This document shows positions 10,249 through 22,243 of a DNA stretch of 64,000 nt, piece after piece (within the stretch, counting starts at the first letter, position 1; each line of letters opens with the position of its first letter). Source of the stretch: Evernia prunastri (lineage: Eukaryota > Ascomycota > Lecanoromycetes > Lecanorales > Parmeliaceae); the NCBI GenBank assembly GCA_003184365.1, contig NKYR01000020.1:6116-70115 (forward strand), in the 5' to 3' direction. Made by a program: the position numbers and the translations under genes. Under the pieces are notes generated by a model that was not told the DNA's origin, searched no databases, and saw nothing but the letters and a program-made list of their open reading frames with translations.

Positions 10249-11343
10249 CTACATACCCACCCTCCCCCTCTTCAGCGCCCCATATGACCTCACCTTCTCC
10301 CCCGCCTCGATGCGCCTCTGCTTCCTTCGCCAATAGCTCTCCTTGGACTGCTGCCTCGCCTTCTCCAGGTTCCCCTGGTCGTACTTGCGCCGGTAGTAGC
10401 CCTCCATGCGCCGCTGGTTGATGCGCCTCCGCTCCTCCGTCTGCGGCTTCGCGCACGGCCGGCCCTTCTTCACCTCCCCGTTCGGCAGCAGGGCCTGGGG
10501 CTGCTTCGAGGCGCGCGTGCGGCGGGCTCGCTTGGCCCCCGCGGAGGACGGCGACGGTCGGTAGTCGGCGTCGGAGTCGGAGACGTCGGAGTCGTTGTCG
10601 TGGCCTAGCGCGTTCGGGAGGAAAGGGTCGTCGGGGAGAGGGCGTTTGTGGGTGTTAGTTTCGGCGAGGAGGCCCTGTTGTGTATTGTTGAGGCCGGGAA
10701 GATCCCAGCCTCCGGAGATTGCGGCCGTGACCAGCTCTTCCGGGAGGATGTCGGAGAGGGCTAGGTCCTCGGGGTTGAAAGTTCCGTTGTCTTGGTAGGT
10801 TGGAATCGGCTCGTAGTGGTAAACACCCGCTGTAGCTTGAGGAGGACCCGAGTTGCCATGCAGGAACAATGGGCGGTCGATCGATGAGAATTGGTGGCCT
10901 GGCGGAGTGATGGCTCCGAAATTGTGTTGAAGCGGCTGTAGAGGGTAGTACGGTGTGGGATCGAGTGGTGTTTGCGAGAACATCTCAGGGTCGGGGTATT
11001 GGTCTTGCTGCACCGGTTGCTCTAGTGGGTGCCACACCGGGCTGAAATGAGTCTGTGTTGGAGAAGGGAATGAGACGTACCTCTGATCCGGGAAGGGTGA
11101 CTGTGGACCAGTCGGTAGAGCAAAGCCACTGTCGACGTCCTGGACTGCGGGCTGGTCGAAATCGAATGTATCGAAATCGAACGGGGCATCAGCCTGAGGT
11201 GCGTCAGCGAAGTCGCCTCCCGGAGCGCCAAAAGGATAGATCTCATCGAATAATGAGCCCTGCGCTGCAGGTTCATCTATGTTTGTGAGGCTGGGGTCCA
11301 CGATGCTCTCAAATTGAAAGTTGTCCATGTTGGAGATGGTCAT
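10249..11343 (-). CDS. Hypothetical acidic/Arg-rich protein, probably nuclear
   Basis: A single-exon protein of 364 residues starting at the ATG at 11343. Residues 1 to about 240 are acidic and rich in Gln, Pro, Asp and Phe (for example FDFDTFDFDQP), like a transcriptional activation region. A basic patch (AKRARRTRASK) follows. The last 70 residues are strongly Arg-rich and hold two related short units, MEGYYRRKYDQGN and SKESYWRRKQRRIEAG, each with an aromatic-x-R-R-K core. This plan of activation region, basic patch and compact basic C-terminus suggests a DNA- or RNA-binding nuclear factor. No named domain is recognised and no bZIP heptad or zinc ligands are seen, so no function is assigned. 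The C-terminal coding stretch is much more GC-rich than the surroundings. Confidence 0.7.
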   Translation of the reverse strand: MTISNMDNFQFESIVDPSLTNIDEPAAQGSLFDEIYPFGAPGGDFADAPQADAPFDFDTFDFDQPAVQDVDSGFALPTGPQSPFPDQRYVSFPSPTQTHFSPVWHPLEQPVQQDQYPDPEMFSQTPLDPTPYYPLQPLQHNFGAITPPGHQFSSIDRPLFLHGNSGPPQATAGVYHYEPIPTYQDNGTFNPEDLALSDILPEELVTAAISGGWDLPGLNNTQQGLLAETNTHKRPLPDDPFLPNALGHDNDSDVSDSDADYRPSPSSAGAKRARRTRASKQPQALLPNGEVKKGRPCAKPQTEERRRINQRRMEGYYRRKYDQGNLEKARQQSKESYWRRKQRRIEAGEKVRSYGALKRGRVGM

Positions 11344-12004
11344 CTTGCTGCTCTTCCTCGAGAAGAGTTGGGCTGGTCTGTGTCTTGGTACTTTGTTTGT
11401 GAGGTTTTTGGATCGAGGCTCGTCGACCTAATCGTTATGTTTATAAGGCGTTATATATGTAGATCAAGTGTTGCGTGAAGTTGAATTGCAAAGGAGAAGC
11501 TTGATCTTTCAAAAAGATGCAAGAGACTTACTAGAGGGCAGCTGCGGTGGTTATCTGATAACAAAAGCTCTTTGTTGCGTTGTCCTCGTGAGAAGAGAAA
11601 GGGAACAGATCAAAGAACGAAAGAAAGAAAGACAAAAAGACGCAACCTGAATCAGCACCTTTTTTTTGTTCGAGGGCAGAAGACAATGCTCTCTTTGTCC
11701 TCGAGAACAGAAGGCGTAAAGACATCGAAGAAAGCAGAAGTGAGCGCACATCAGAGTCAAAGGAAGTGTGATGTTGGATTTTGGTAGACTTCCCATGTGC
11801 TTTGATAAAAAAGACGAAAGTGTTCTTGCCTTGAACAATCGCTTCTTGCACAATAAGCTTGTATTCGTCCTGAAAGTGCCATGCCGTAACCATAGAAAAG
11901 CAATCACCCTATGAGTAGGCAAGATTTAGTGACAATATTGAGTTAGATCCTGAGCGTAGCATCATATACTTTCCCAAACCTTACCTTGAGAAAGTGTAAA
12001 GTAC
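11344..12004. other. Intergenic stretch, probably 5' leader of the upstream minus-strand gene
   Basis: No gene recognised. Overlapping frames on both strands at 11468-11922 are low-complexity (AAAGA-rich on the plus strand, TTTCTT-rich on the minus strand). Pyrimidine-rich tracts on the minus strand are typical of fungal promoters and 5' leaders. Confidence 0.5.
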
Positions 12005-14656
12005 TCAAAGTGCTCTTATATCTGCTCGCCTCTTCGTGATGCCTTCTCGACGATATGAAATCTCTGAAATAAGAATCACGCCGACCCAACCAAAGAAACC
12101 AAACGAAAGATGAAGAACCGAGAGTCTATCGAAGAACCAGACCGTTCCCGGAACTAGTAACGCACAAAGAGTCCAAACCAGCCGCCGTCTTCTCAACCGC
12201 CAAGCATAGAAAAATTGGTACAACATGAAAATTGCGAAGGTAGTATCGCATATGAAACGCAACAACACCGACAACAGGAATCTATCCTCAGTGCCACTGA
12301 AAGCGAGACTGTAGTACAAGATTGGATATGCGATTGCGAGTAAAGCAAATCCAATGCGCCAGTAGACTCGGAGCGTCACGTAGGATTGACACAGATATCT
12401 AACGGCTGGACCGATAATCAGTGGTAAGATGATGGTACCGAATAGGAGGGGACCGGAGAGAAGGCTAAACCAGCGCAAATCCCATATTTGAGGACTAGAG
12501 CTGCCCTGATTGCTGTCTACGGCGCTGGCGCTGTTGTTGCTGTTTATGTTGTTTCTATTGCCGCTGCTGCTGTTGCCATTGTTTTGGTCGTATAATGTGA
12601 CATTCAACCAGTCTTTCGCAGATCTCTCAGTAATGTTCATTCCGAGGAAGGACTTTTCAACATTTCAGCTAAGGAGTTTGAATCGTAAACATTGGCTTAC
12701 TCACTGTGACGAAAGCTAATGGCACGTATACAGCTGCTAAAATGGTAATCATGTTGGTGTTACGGCTTTGAAGACTATTTTGAGACTCGACCTTTAACGC
12801 TTTGTAAGCTTTGCAAAGTGTCGGAAGATGACATGATTTACCTCGGTTTGAAGTTTTTCTATGCTCATTCCAAGAAGTTCTAGCCTTCTTTTGATGTCAT
12901 CGATGTTTTCTCTGAGTTTGCTCATGATCTTATCCAGTGCTTTGGCCTCTTCTGAACTCTCATTGATTGGTACTAGCTTTGCCAAGACCTTGAAACAGTC
13001 GTCTATGATGCTCACGTTACTAGCCATGTCCAGCTCGCTTTTCTTTCTGCAGTCGTTCAAATATAATAAGTGCTGAAATTTCTGTTTTGACGGATTTTTT
13101 CGACTTTGAAAGGTCTATTTGACATGACATTAATATCCACTGGAGGAATCGTAGGGACCTCTCACCATATCGAAAACCTGTCTAGATACGTCTTGTAGGA
13201 AGACCTCCGTTTCAGTCAATGCAACGCTGTATATTGCGTATACCGCGTGTAAAAGTCCGACAGCTGATGGTTGTAGAGGAGAAAATAAAGCAGAGGTTGA
13301 ATCATACTGCTGTCGAAAAGACTGTAGCGATCGTCTCGTTGAGAACAGAACAAGCGCTCGAGGAACGCAAGGTACCCTGGTAGCGGAAACGAACAAACGC
13401 GCATGGCAGAAAGGGGGCGGACTAGCGTACGGCTGCCAGATATACGTATCTAGATCGCTTTTGTACCTGGTGACTGTACATTGCCAATTTATTGTGCAGA
13501 CATGCTCGGTCGCACGCTCATCTCGATCGGGGAAGTCATTGAGCCCTAGGTAAGAGGTAAACTCGCTAACGTAGGTTGCTTCGAGCTCAATACATACTCG
13601 CCGATGGTAGCTCTTGGCGTACGTCAAAATCCTGAGGTCTCGTAGCGTGTATGATTGTCCTTACTGTTTCATCGGAATAGTCTATAGTGATCGTGGAGTC
13701 AGCATAGCCCCTATGGTCATAGAGTGACAGCGGAAAGGGATGTCTTAAGAAATTGATGGGCGTGTCCGCCAAACATTCGATACTAAAAGTGTATAAGATA
13801 TATCTCAGGAACTTTTGATGACATAAACCCCCATGACCTGAACGTTGACCAGGTCATAGATACAGTACAGGAGGCAAGCATAGGCACACAGTCCAGACAC
13901 ATGAACATCAACCGGGCTTCCAAGCGTAGCTCCGGCTTTGCTGTTGAGCATACTGATTCAAGTCACGCGTACTCGTTGTAAGGAAAAGGCTTCGCAATTT
14001 ACTTGCCGTGTGTACTAGAAAGAAGGTATATCAGGGCTCTTCGAGGGACTTCGAGGCGGCGCTGGCTCTGGGACAAGAGGGGCTTGAGGACATTATACAT
14101 AACCGCGACGTTAGGCTTAGGGTTCTCTGCCGTGAAGCAACTGTAATGGGTCAGCTCTGACCGGCTACGCGTAGAGACCGTTTCTACTCGCCACAGAAGG
14201 AACGCATCTGCGTGAACATCGCGCAACCTCAAGCGCAAGAAGCTAAGCCAGTCATACATGCTTAAGTCTTTTTGAGGTTGAAATCTCTCTTCTCCTACTT
14301 CAACCACAACAACAGTCAATCTTCAACGGGACACAAGCAAGTGATTGATACGCACCAACAGTATCATTGGGCCTGTGTGGAAGTCGTATGAAGATGTCGA
14401 ATACCTCATGGAGACGAGCTTTCGGACGGCGGCTCATATGACGAAAATCATTCAGAAACCTTTGAGCATCGTCACTGTAGCGTCTTGCTGCTTTTGCAAT
14501 GGTATCATCCAACGGGTCAGATACTTGAGAGCTGGCAGCATGCTGGCCCCGGAGGCGCTCCAGGATGCTTGGCAAGGTTCGTCTCTGGCGCTGGGAAGCT
14601 TCTAGTTGGGATTCAAGTGTCGGTTGGCGGCTCGGGGGTAGCTCTTCCATCTCCAT
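12005..14656 (-). CDS. CorA-like Mg2+ transporter family membrane protein (exons only partly resolved)
   Basis: The C-terminal exon (12652-12005) follows a clear intron: the upstream exon ends VYVPLAFVT and the next begins SFLGMNITER, which together form the fungal CorA-like motif 'LAFVxSFFGMNI'. After it come a low-complexity Asn/Ser loop and about five hydrophobic segments. Upstream, 13060-12794 encodes a helical segment (SIIDDCFKVLAKL...KALDKIMSKLRENIDDIKRRLELLG) like the long stalk helix of CorA. Further pieces at 13627-13130 and 14297-13999 and the start exon (MEMEELPPSRQ at 14656) appear to be the N-terminal part. I could not build one uninterrupted model through 13130-14000. The gene may have unresolved introns or be partly decayed. 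Ion transport is a family expectation only. Confidence 0.5.
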
Positions 14657-16126
14657 AGACTATACTCGAAGTGCTTAAGGTCTAAAGTAAGTATTTGAGA
14701 AAAAAGAAAGAAAACTTTAGCTGCCCCGCGCGCCTACTCTGTTTAAGTATCTATATGAAAAAGGGATGCGCCGGCGGCAAAGATCAAGGCATGGTAACAG
14801 AACACAAAGATAAGAGATAGTGACGCAACAATGCCGAAATTGGAAGGGATCACTGATCATTCAAGCCACAAATCCCGCCGTCACATTCGTAGGAGTAAGA
14901 TTCAGCAGAGAGACTAAGAGCAAGCAACTCCATACTTCCTCCACCGTTTCCTGCATATCAAGATAGAGCCCCTGATACAAAGCGATTACACCCATATTCC
15001 GCTACACCCTTTTGAGAACCGACTGAACGTATCTTGTAAAATCGCGTTCAGAGTGTTCAGGACAAAGATGGGATGGGGGAAATGCAGGGTCTCTACGACT
15101 AAATCCGATAAATCCGCTCGAGACAGCTATGTTGTACACAGCTACTCTACAGAATCACTTAAGATAATATCTACACCTTATATGAAGATCAACTACGGTA
15201 GTGAATCTATGAAGTTCAGCAGGCAAGATGTGTTTGGGCCCTCAAAAGTCAGCATACTCAACTCATACGGGAGAAGAAAGGAACAAAACACATCTCTCGT
15301 CTACCACTGAAGGCGGACTTTCCACGGAGCATCATCCAACCGTCGATAACTAGAAACTGTAAGCATTGCACCTTTCCAGCGAAGATGAGACTCACTCAAC
15401 GGCCCTCCCTGGTCTCAGCTACCCCCTCTACTGCGACGCAGGTCTCCGCAAGATCTCAACTCATTCTTTTGGCCGCCGCGTGCCATATCGGACGACTGAT
15501 TTGCTCTCTTGGTTGTCGAGGAGGAGACGATGAGATGTCTCTGTGGCGCATCCGCGTGTGGGCCCCGACGCGTATAAAGATTGACCGGCAGCGTAGCACC
15601 TGAGGATCCTGGTGTTGGAAACCGGGTATATCAGCGTTGAGAAAGTAAGGGACGAGATCTGAGTCCCGGTACCTCTCCTCTGGGGATACTAAGTCTCTCC
15701 GTCACTTACGACCGGGACCAAGTACTTCAAACGCACTATACAGTCTCGCGAGGCTCAGAGCAGACTGCTTCAATACCCTGTCTGCGAGCATCCCTGCCTG
15801 CGGTAAGGGATGATGCCGCAGGCTCTGCAAACGACACTATCATTGGTGTGGAGACGCAGGAAAAAGTGGGGTATGCTTACTGACTAGTTGCACCTTAGTA
15901 GTCAGAGCTCGCTTTTGAAGGTTTTTGCTGAAGCGGTCAATGATTCATTTATACTACATTTGATGAGACAAGGGTATTTCGAAACTTCGTCAAGATAGGG
16001 GATGAATGACACTTTTCATCACCAAGATGAATCGTTGTGGCATCGAATTCTGCTCCAACATACCGCTCGTTACCAGACCAATCGATCCATCGACGAAATC
16101 AACGAAGATACCCGTGCACAATTGAC
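14657..16126. other. Intergenic stretch, nothing recognised
   Basis: About 1.5 kb with only short unsupported frames (15053-15310, 15385-15603). No RNA gene, repeat array or transposon end was seen. Confidence 0.5.
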
Positions 16127-16669
16127 TCAACGCACTGCCTCTTCTCGAGCCGTCAACATCTCTTCAACATGTTCATTCAGCCAATAACGACTCAAGACGG
16201 CCTTGTCCAATCTCTCAGCCCTTTCAATTCTCCCCAGGTACATCCCGTTGGGTGCACCACACCAGCAATCAAACGGCTGCGCCATCCTCCAGTCCGTGCT
16301 CGGATAGAAGAAAGACAATTCGTCACCCTCGGGCAACACGCGCTCTTTGACGACGCGCATCTCGAATTCAACCATGTCAAACTCGAGAGAAGGCGCGCAG
16401 CTGTGATTGAAGAACACGATATCGGAGTTGAGCTCCACGTGAGCGTCACGACCTACTTGCACGGAGCTGTAGGTTTGGCGGGGGGCGTGTGTCGCGGTTG
16501 TGATTCGTGCGAAGAGGGCGCCGGCAGGGAGGGAGATTTTAGAGGTGGCGGATGAGCCGAAGTGGAGCGAGCTTCTGTTTACTTGGAGGAGGGCATGGGT
16601 GTCGGGTGCGATCCATGATAGGTTGTCGAACGCTGACGCTAGCCGGCTGCGAGTAGTTGCAGCTGTCAT
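16127..16669 (-). CDS. Small SET-domain protein (possible lysine methyltransferase)
   Basis: A single-exon protein of 180 residues. The catalytic core is visible: FFNHSCAPSLEFDM (the SET 'NHSC.P' S-adenosylmethionine motif), then RVLPEGDELSFFYPSTDWRM (the 'GDEL.F.Y' motif) and a post-SET-like CWCG segment. Related short fungal SET proteins end with a Cys-X-Cys-Gly-X3-Cys cluster. Here the last cysteine is missing: the sequence reads CWCGAPNGMYLGRI, so a Tyr codon (TAC) stands where Cys (TGC) would be expected, plus about two extra residues. Loss of one post-SET zinc ligand could weaken activity. The substrate is unknown. It lies 1.6 kb outside MFS exporter 1 and may or may not be part of the cluster. 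Confidence 0.75.
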   Translation of the reverse strand: MTAATTRSRLASAFDNLSWIAPDTHALLQVNRSSLHFGSSATSKISLPAGALFARITTATHAPRQTYSSVQVGRDAHVELNSDIVFFNHSCAPSLEFDMVEFEMRVVKERVLPEGDELSFFYPSTDWRMAQPFDCWCGAPNGMYLGRIERAERLDKAVLSRYWLNEHVEEMLTAREEAVR

Positions 16670-18240
16670 GTCGATTGTGGAAGTAGGAGATCGGTCTTTG
16701 AACAGCCCTTGGATCCAGGTTCGCCCTTGGTCTTCTTATACGTGGCTCCGTGTACTGAAAAGCTGCTTGAACCCGAGCTGACAGCGAATTCTGGGCAGCA
16801 GCCGTATCCCATCTCCACACCGTTGGCATGATTCCGATCAGAGGAGCGATAATCCCATGCATCAGCATATGCAAGACTATTGGACCATTGGCATTATATC
16901 TAGTATCTGTGCTGCACCGCTATCCATCACCGATGGGCGCAATTCTGATCAGATGTTTGAAGAAAGCCATCCATTAGTATCTTCTCGGGGCGTGGAATAA
17001 GGACTAATGATTGTCGTCTCTTGCAAGAGTGGGTTCCAGCTCGGCCGATGTAGGCAAAAGTCGGGCAGGGGTAGAGAATATGCATATGCTGAACATATAC
17101 GACTGATGAACTTCAAAATAGTGCGGTTAGTCTATTCGGGTGATAATATATGCTTGGCATATGCTAGCCGCTTATACTTGTGTATACGATCACTTTGTGA
17201 ATATTCTTAGACACTGAAGTCGGGCGATATCAGATAGCTTCGAGCAAGAGGTTACTTTGAGAGCGTACATACGAGTCACCTTCTATCTATCTCTCGAGTG
17301 CATAGTTCTCAGTGAATACATATATACTTCTCAAGCGAGACATATGCTAAGTATCCGCACGCATTCTGTGAGACCAAATCCTTTTTAGAGGTTTTCCTAT
17401 CCCAGACTCGTCTCCGCACATGCCGAACTCATTTAGTTTACTCTTGATTCAATGAGTCACATATACTCGGGCTGTATGCACCCCAGCCGAACTTCTTTCT
17501 ACCCACGCCGACCGAGCTCGCGGCCTGTGCTGTTACAATAGCAGTGGTCATAAAATCACATATCATGCATAAAGGGCTGCCCGAACTTTCTTTTACCCGA
17601 GTCCCACTGGGACAAATTTGCCCGGCTGCACTGTGGGACTTGAAAATATTCGATATAGGGCCGTCAGTGGTGCAAGGAACAAGTAGGGATAGCTACAGAA
17701 AAGTTCATGCAGAAACGGACTTAATCCATGTCAGCGTACTAGGCTGTAGTACGCCGACATCGGGTTTCCTCTTACCTAAGGTAATTCACTTGACAAGCTC
17801 AGCCCAAACCTACTCGAGATGGGCACAGGCGGGGAAGTGGGGATCCAGAACAGCCACTCACTCAACGTGCATGAGCCATGTATCAATCAGTCATTATCTT
17901 ACCGTCGGCTATGGAAACTGAGTTTCTATGTATCTGAGGTCGGGATCGGGGTGGTCATCTTTCGGGAAACACCACCCGTAGTTTGTTAGTCCTGTACCTA
18001 CAGTATCCGCCAATTGTAAGATACGACCAGAGTGTGAGACAGACGGAGATCTCTCTCGAGAGTATACAACGCCCACACTTGTTTCTTTTTGGAGGCTTGT
18101 ACGCCACTTCGCTACACTTAGAGCAGCTTACTTTGGTTGAGAACGGCGAATGCATGAACGGAATTGGTCCCCCTAGCTCTCTCTAAAGCAATTCCCGCTG
18201 CACAGCGGCATCTTGGCCATAGATGTTAGCAAAGCAATAC
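16670..18240. other. Intergenic stretch, nothing recognised
   Basis: About 1.6 kb with no recognisable gene. The frame at 17544-17921 (125 codons) has no family resemblance or typical coding character. Sequence around 17060-17350 is AT-rich with several ATATGC-like words. This may be the left flank of the metabolite cluster. Confidence 0.5.
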
Positions 18241-19973
18241 TCAATCGCCAAATTCCTTTTCCTGCGTCTGAGCAGACGATGGTTCTTCCTGGCCGGCGTC
18301 GTCGTGATCCGTCCGGTCCTCCACTCTCTCGTCACTGACTTCGAGCGGTACCTGCTCCACATCCGGCCCATGACTCCCATCGGAAGGAACCTCTTTGCGT
18401 CTGAAATTCCAACCACCCTTCCACCCGATCCACCCCTGATGCCAAGGGCCCCTAACAAAACAGACAATGAGTCCAGCGCCGACGAAGCCCACACTCGCGC
18501 TTCCGCTCCTGATCCAACCGCCCTGGGCATAAAGCTTGTTTCCAACCGCGGTACCCATGAGCTGGCCTGAGAAGACGAACACCATGTAGACAGTATTGAG
18601 GCGGTTCCGGCCTTTCGGCTCTAGTCCGTATATTGCTGTCCGATTAGCAATCTGCGAGGTCTGCAGACCGATGTCTATCGCGAATGCTTGGATGACGGGC
18701 CCGGCAACGGTGATGGTGCCGGTGTAGGTGCCGATCACGACGCCTAGTAGGCATATGCACTGGCCCAAAATTGTGGAAAATAGGGGCGCAAACCGCTTGA
18801 GTATGGCCTTAGAATAAGGTGGTCCGAGGACCATAGCACCAAGGCCGATAATAGCGAAGCAACCGATTATGAGCGAACTGTACCCATAAGGCGGACTGGC
18901 GAGCAGAAAAGTCAAGGTGGTCCAGTAACTCGTGAAGGTGGAAGAGATGAAGAATCCGACAAGACAGGCCTGAACCAAGACTGGGTACTTGGTGAGCATC
19001 ACAACCATGTCCCAGAGCATTTTACAATAAGTGAGCCCGCTAGGGTTGGCGATTGGGTAATCTGGCATGAAGAGCCAAAGCAAAATTACGATAAGATACT
19101 GCACTGCGAAGGCCACCCAGTATACGATGCGCCATGAGGTATATTCGGTGATGATGCCTGAAAGCAAACGCGCTACAAGCATGCCCCCGAGGTTCCCGGA
19201 GACGACGAGTGATAGTGCTTCAGCGCGCTTCTCTGGCGGTGCGATCTCGCCAACAAGGGGCAATATAAGTTGAGGAGTGACCGTACTGACGGAGCTCAAG
19301 AAGGACAGGGCGGCGAAGGCTTCGAAGTTGCTAATTAGGCAGAGGCCAAGCCACTGCGGGTTCCATTTAAACAGGGTATACCAGGGAAGTCACATGATAG
19401 ATAGGAACTCACCATCGTGGCTGTGAGCCACGTGAGTGACAACACGAACGTTCTTCTTCTAGCGATATCTCCAAGGGGGCAGAGAAATACGAGTCCTGTA
19501 GCATACCCGGCTTGCATGACGGTTGGGATATTCGAGGCCTTTTCGAATGTGACATGGAAGTCTTTGGCCATGACATTGAGGATTGGGTGGTTATAGTAGA
19601 GATTGGCTACCGAGAAGGCTGCAGCCTGTGATCCAATCAGTCACTACGTCAACGCGGTGGGAATGGTCGTGTTAGAGAGCTGTCAGGCTTCCCGACTCTC
19701 TCTACGTTGATACAGCCGTATAACAAAAGGACTCACAAACGAGAATAAGAGATTAAGTCCTAAAGTGAATGTTGTAGGGTGCTCAGGATCCCATCGACAT
19801 CTCCGAGTCGTGTCCGACACTCTTTTCCAAGCAAGTCTTATGAACAGATTCGGCCGGATTCGCCGGATTGCTTTGCCATTTGTCAAAGTGGGTTCGTCGC
19901 CTTCATCCAGAACCGCGTTTCCGCCTGCATGTCCTTTTCCCAAGTTCTTCTTCTTGGATTTACACTGGCCCAT
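18241..19973 (-). CDS. MFS exporter 1 of the polyketide cluster
   Basis: Three exons: 19973-19737, 19625-19413 and 19353-18241, all phase 0, with introns of 111 and 59 bp (GTGAGT donors). They give 520 residues. The N-terminus is basic (MGQCKSKKKNLGKG). Hydrophobic helices follow, with AAFSVANLYYNHPILNVMAK, then GDIARRR (loop 2-3 motif A region) and SVSTVTPQLILPLVGEIAPP. This layout fits bacterial YnfM/arabinose-efflux-type MFS proteins that also occur in fungal clusters. A long acidic cytoplasmic tail ends the protein. Export of the cluster product or self-protection is an inference from position. A 14-bp element shared with the other cluster MFS gene lies 247 bp upstream of its ATG. Confidence 0.9.
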
Positions 19974-20219
19974 GTTAGTGATACAAAGTGTTTCTTGAGT
20001 TCAAGTCATTTATACTCTTACAACGTCCGATTGTCCCGTCATGGTGTCGACCAAGCAGCACGCAAGCAAGAGTACGGACTCAGCTTAGATCAGCTCGTCA
20101 ATAGCGAACTCTTAAGAGCTCATAATTAGGCATAATGTTCGATTTTAAAGGAGTCAGTGAGACTAGTGAACAAATAGTGAGAACTATGTGTCCTTACAAA
20201 GGGTCGCTCGACTCCTATT

Positions 20220-20233
20220 TTAGCGTCGGCCGA
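20220..20233 (+). promoter_or_regulatory. Cluster-shared 14-bp element, copy A (TTAGCGTCGGCCGA)
   Basis: Identical to 31908-31921. It contains the palindromic core TCGGCCGA with a CGG triplet, as expected for a Zn2Cys6 target. It lies 247 bp upstream of the ATG of MFS exporter 1 and in the same relative orientation as copy B, which lies 255 bp upstream of MFS exporter 2. Identity and spacing are seen directly; binding by a cluster regulator is inferred. Confidence 0.55.
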
Positions 20234-20442
20234 CATGGCGGGGTTCCACAATTTCTGAACAGCCAGGTATTCGGTGCATTTGCGTCCACTACAATACAAT
20301 ACGCAATACAACAGACGACAGACGACAGGCATCGTAATTTCGGACTAAGAACATTTGTATTCTAGGACCATATTTTGAAATGCCGCTTCTCTGTATCCCG
20401 ATCGAAATTTATCTAGGCCTTGCCAGCACTGATCTTCCCATC

Positions 20443-22174
20443 TTAAGCAATAGTCTGAGGAGACGCATAACCCTGCTGCAATGGTCTCTCTACATTGTGA
20501 GTAAGTTTCCCAAAACCGTTAGTGAGCCCTTCCAGCACCGAAGCTGGCACTGGGGCTACGCTTTCCTTAACCTTCTCCTCAGCAGGAGCTGTATCAACCA
20601 TCGGCGCACTCTCAGGGACCCTATTCGAACGCAGCGGAACGTTCTCCCAAGCTTCCTGGTAGCCGGCCCCCCGTATGAAATCGAAATGCTTCGTCCATTC
20701 CATCGGCTGCCGACTCCCGGAATCAATCGCCGCAATCGCCGCCGGCAGAAACATGTTTTGCTTGACTTTGAATTCTGGCAAATGATCATAAGCTTTGGAG
20801 ACTTTTTCTGCATGCCTCATCACACGGATCATCTTGCTCATATGCCCGTCGTCCTCGTGATAGCAAGCGCGGTCGAAAACTGTGGCCCAGGTTTGGTTGG
20901 GCAACTTGGAAGGGTGGGAGAGCAGCCAGTCAAAATTCGGCTCTGGGGCACCCATGCCTGCATATGTCATGAGGAAGACCCGGCCCGTGTACTCGAGGAG
21001 CCGACATTTTTGGGCGGTGGTGAAGGAGGGTTCGGCACCGAAGATGGTGGCGTTTATGCTGGAGGTTATGGTGTGCAGCAGGAAGAAATCGAATTTACAC
21101 TCGTGTGGCGGTCTCTGCGCTCCGGCGGTGAGATAGACTTGGCTTCATTAGCCGTAATTAGAACCATAGGAGCATGAAGCGCTTTACCTGCTGTGTTGAT
21201 AAGTTCGGCTGTAGCCTGCTTCAGCCCTGGAGGCGAGACGCGGTATCGTGCCGCAAGAGTAACCAATTCCGCTTTTGCGTTCTTCAAGACCCCGTCCCTC
21301 GCAATCTCCTCATCCATGGCCCATCTACCCGAGTAGGCCCTTGTCTGACGGTGGAAGTGGACAGTCGAGCAGTTACGAATCTTGCTGTTCAGCCTTTCCA
21401 TATCGACGAGCGCGCTCAAAGGCAGCGCTGGCTCCTCAGCCTTGATAGCCTTTGCTTCGGCAAGCTGGAGGTACTCGTGGTACCACATGTCATGATGGAC
21501 TGCCGATTGCGCAAGACCCTCGGCGAGAACAAGCGGCTGTTTGAATTCGAGACCGAGGCCGATGTGGATGAGGCCGTGAACGTAGCCTACGCCAAATCAG
21601 TTGGGAGCTTCTATTCTGCCGTTGCTGGAGCTGACCATGATAGATGCGGCAAAGCATGTCGTCAGCAATATTATCACCGCCGACTAAATACTTCTGGAGA
21701 ACAGCCTCGTACCCCTGCTTGTTGATCTGCTTGAGGAAAAAGCGCTCGTAGTTCCGGTAGTTCTCCTCCCTGCCTATGCATCTTTTGAAAACGGCTGGTA
21801 TGGCCAGATCTTCTACGAGGTTGTTCTGGATGACCATGGAGTTTCTCTGGTACTGGCCATTTCGCTCTTGGTGCAGACGGATTGTCTCCGGCTGAGCGCC
21901 CAAAGCCCAGAGAGTCAACGTATGGTGAACGATGTGGTTGTGCAGGTACACCTAGATTCCCGAGGGCCACGATGAGCTTGCGTCCATCAATCCGACATCT
22001 ACCGCTAGTGCTTACGCCTTTGTCATCCTCCGTGGTGGTAAAAATGTGATACCGTGAGTTGTTCTCTTCCAGCAGCGTGGTAGTTTCCCGAGCGCTCTCT
22101 GGTGTCAGATTATCTGAGTGGACCAACCCAGGCGTCTCGACTGGGTCAATCTTGAAGTTTGTGATCTTGAGCAT
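20443..22174 (-). CDS. Questin oxidase / AflY-like oxygenase (DUF4243)
   Basis: Four exons: 22174-22016, 21951-21636, 21586-21188 and 21119-20443, giving 516 residues. Family landmarks: VYLHNHIVHHTLTLWALGA, NYRNYERFFLKQ, GYVHGLIHIGLGLEF, RPPHECKFDFFLLHTITSSI, TWATVFDRACYHEDDGHMSK and FDFIRGAGYQEAWENVP. These match DUF4243 proteins such as AflY and questin oxidase, which carry out Baeyer-Villiger-type ring opening of anthraquinones or related steps in aflatoxin, geodin and xanthone pathways. The His-rich NHIVHH and HEDDGH motifs are present. Intron 3 fits the frame only with a GAG acceptor (ending at 21120), which is unusual. A perfect palindromic TATTTATAAATA lies 70 bp upstream of the ATG. 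Substrate here is unknown. Confidence 0.85.
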
Positions 22175-22243
22175 TGTGCAAATTGTATACGTCTTCCTGT
22201 AATGATGCTGTCGTAGTTGAGCTTTGACAAATCGAGGGCATTG

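Noticed and set aside
17544..17921. 125-codon plus-strand frame left of MFS exporter 1
   Set aside because: No domain, no splice context and mixed composition; probably chance.
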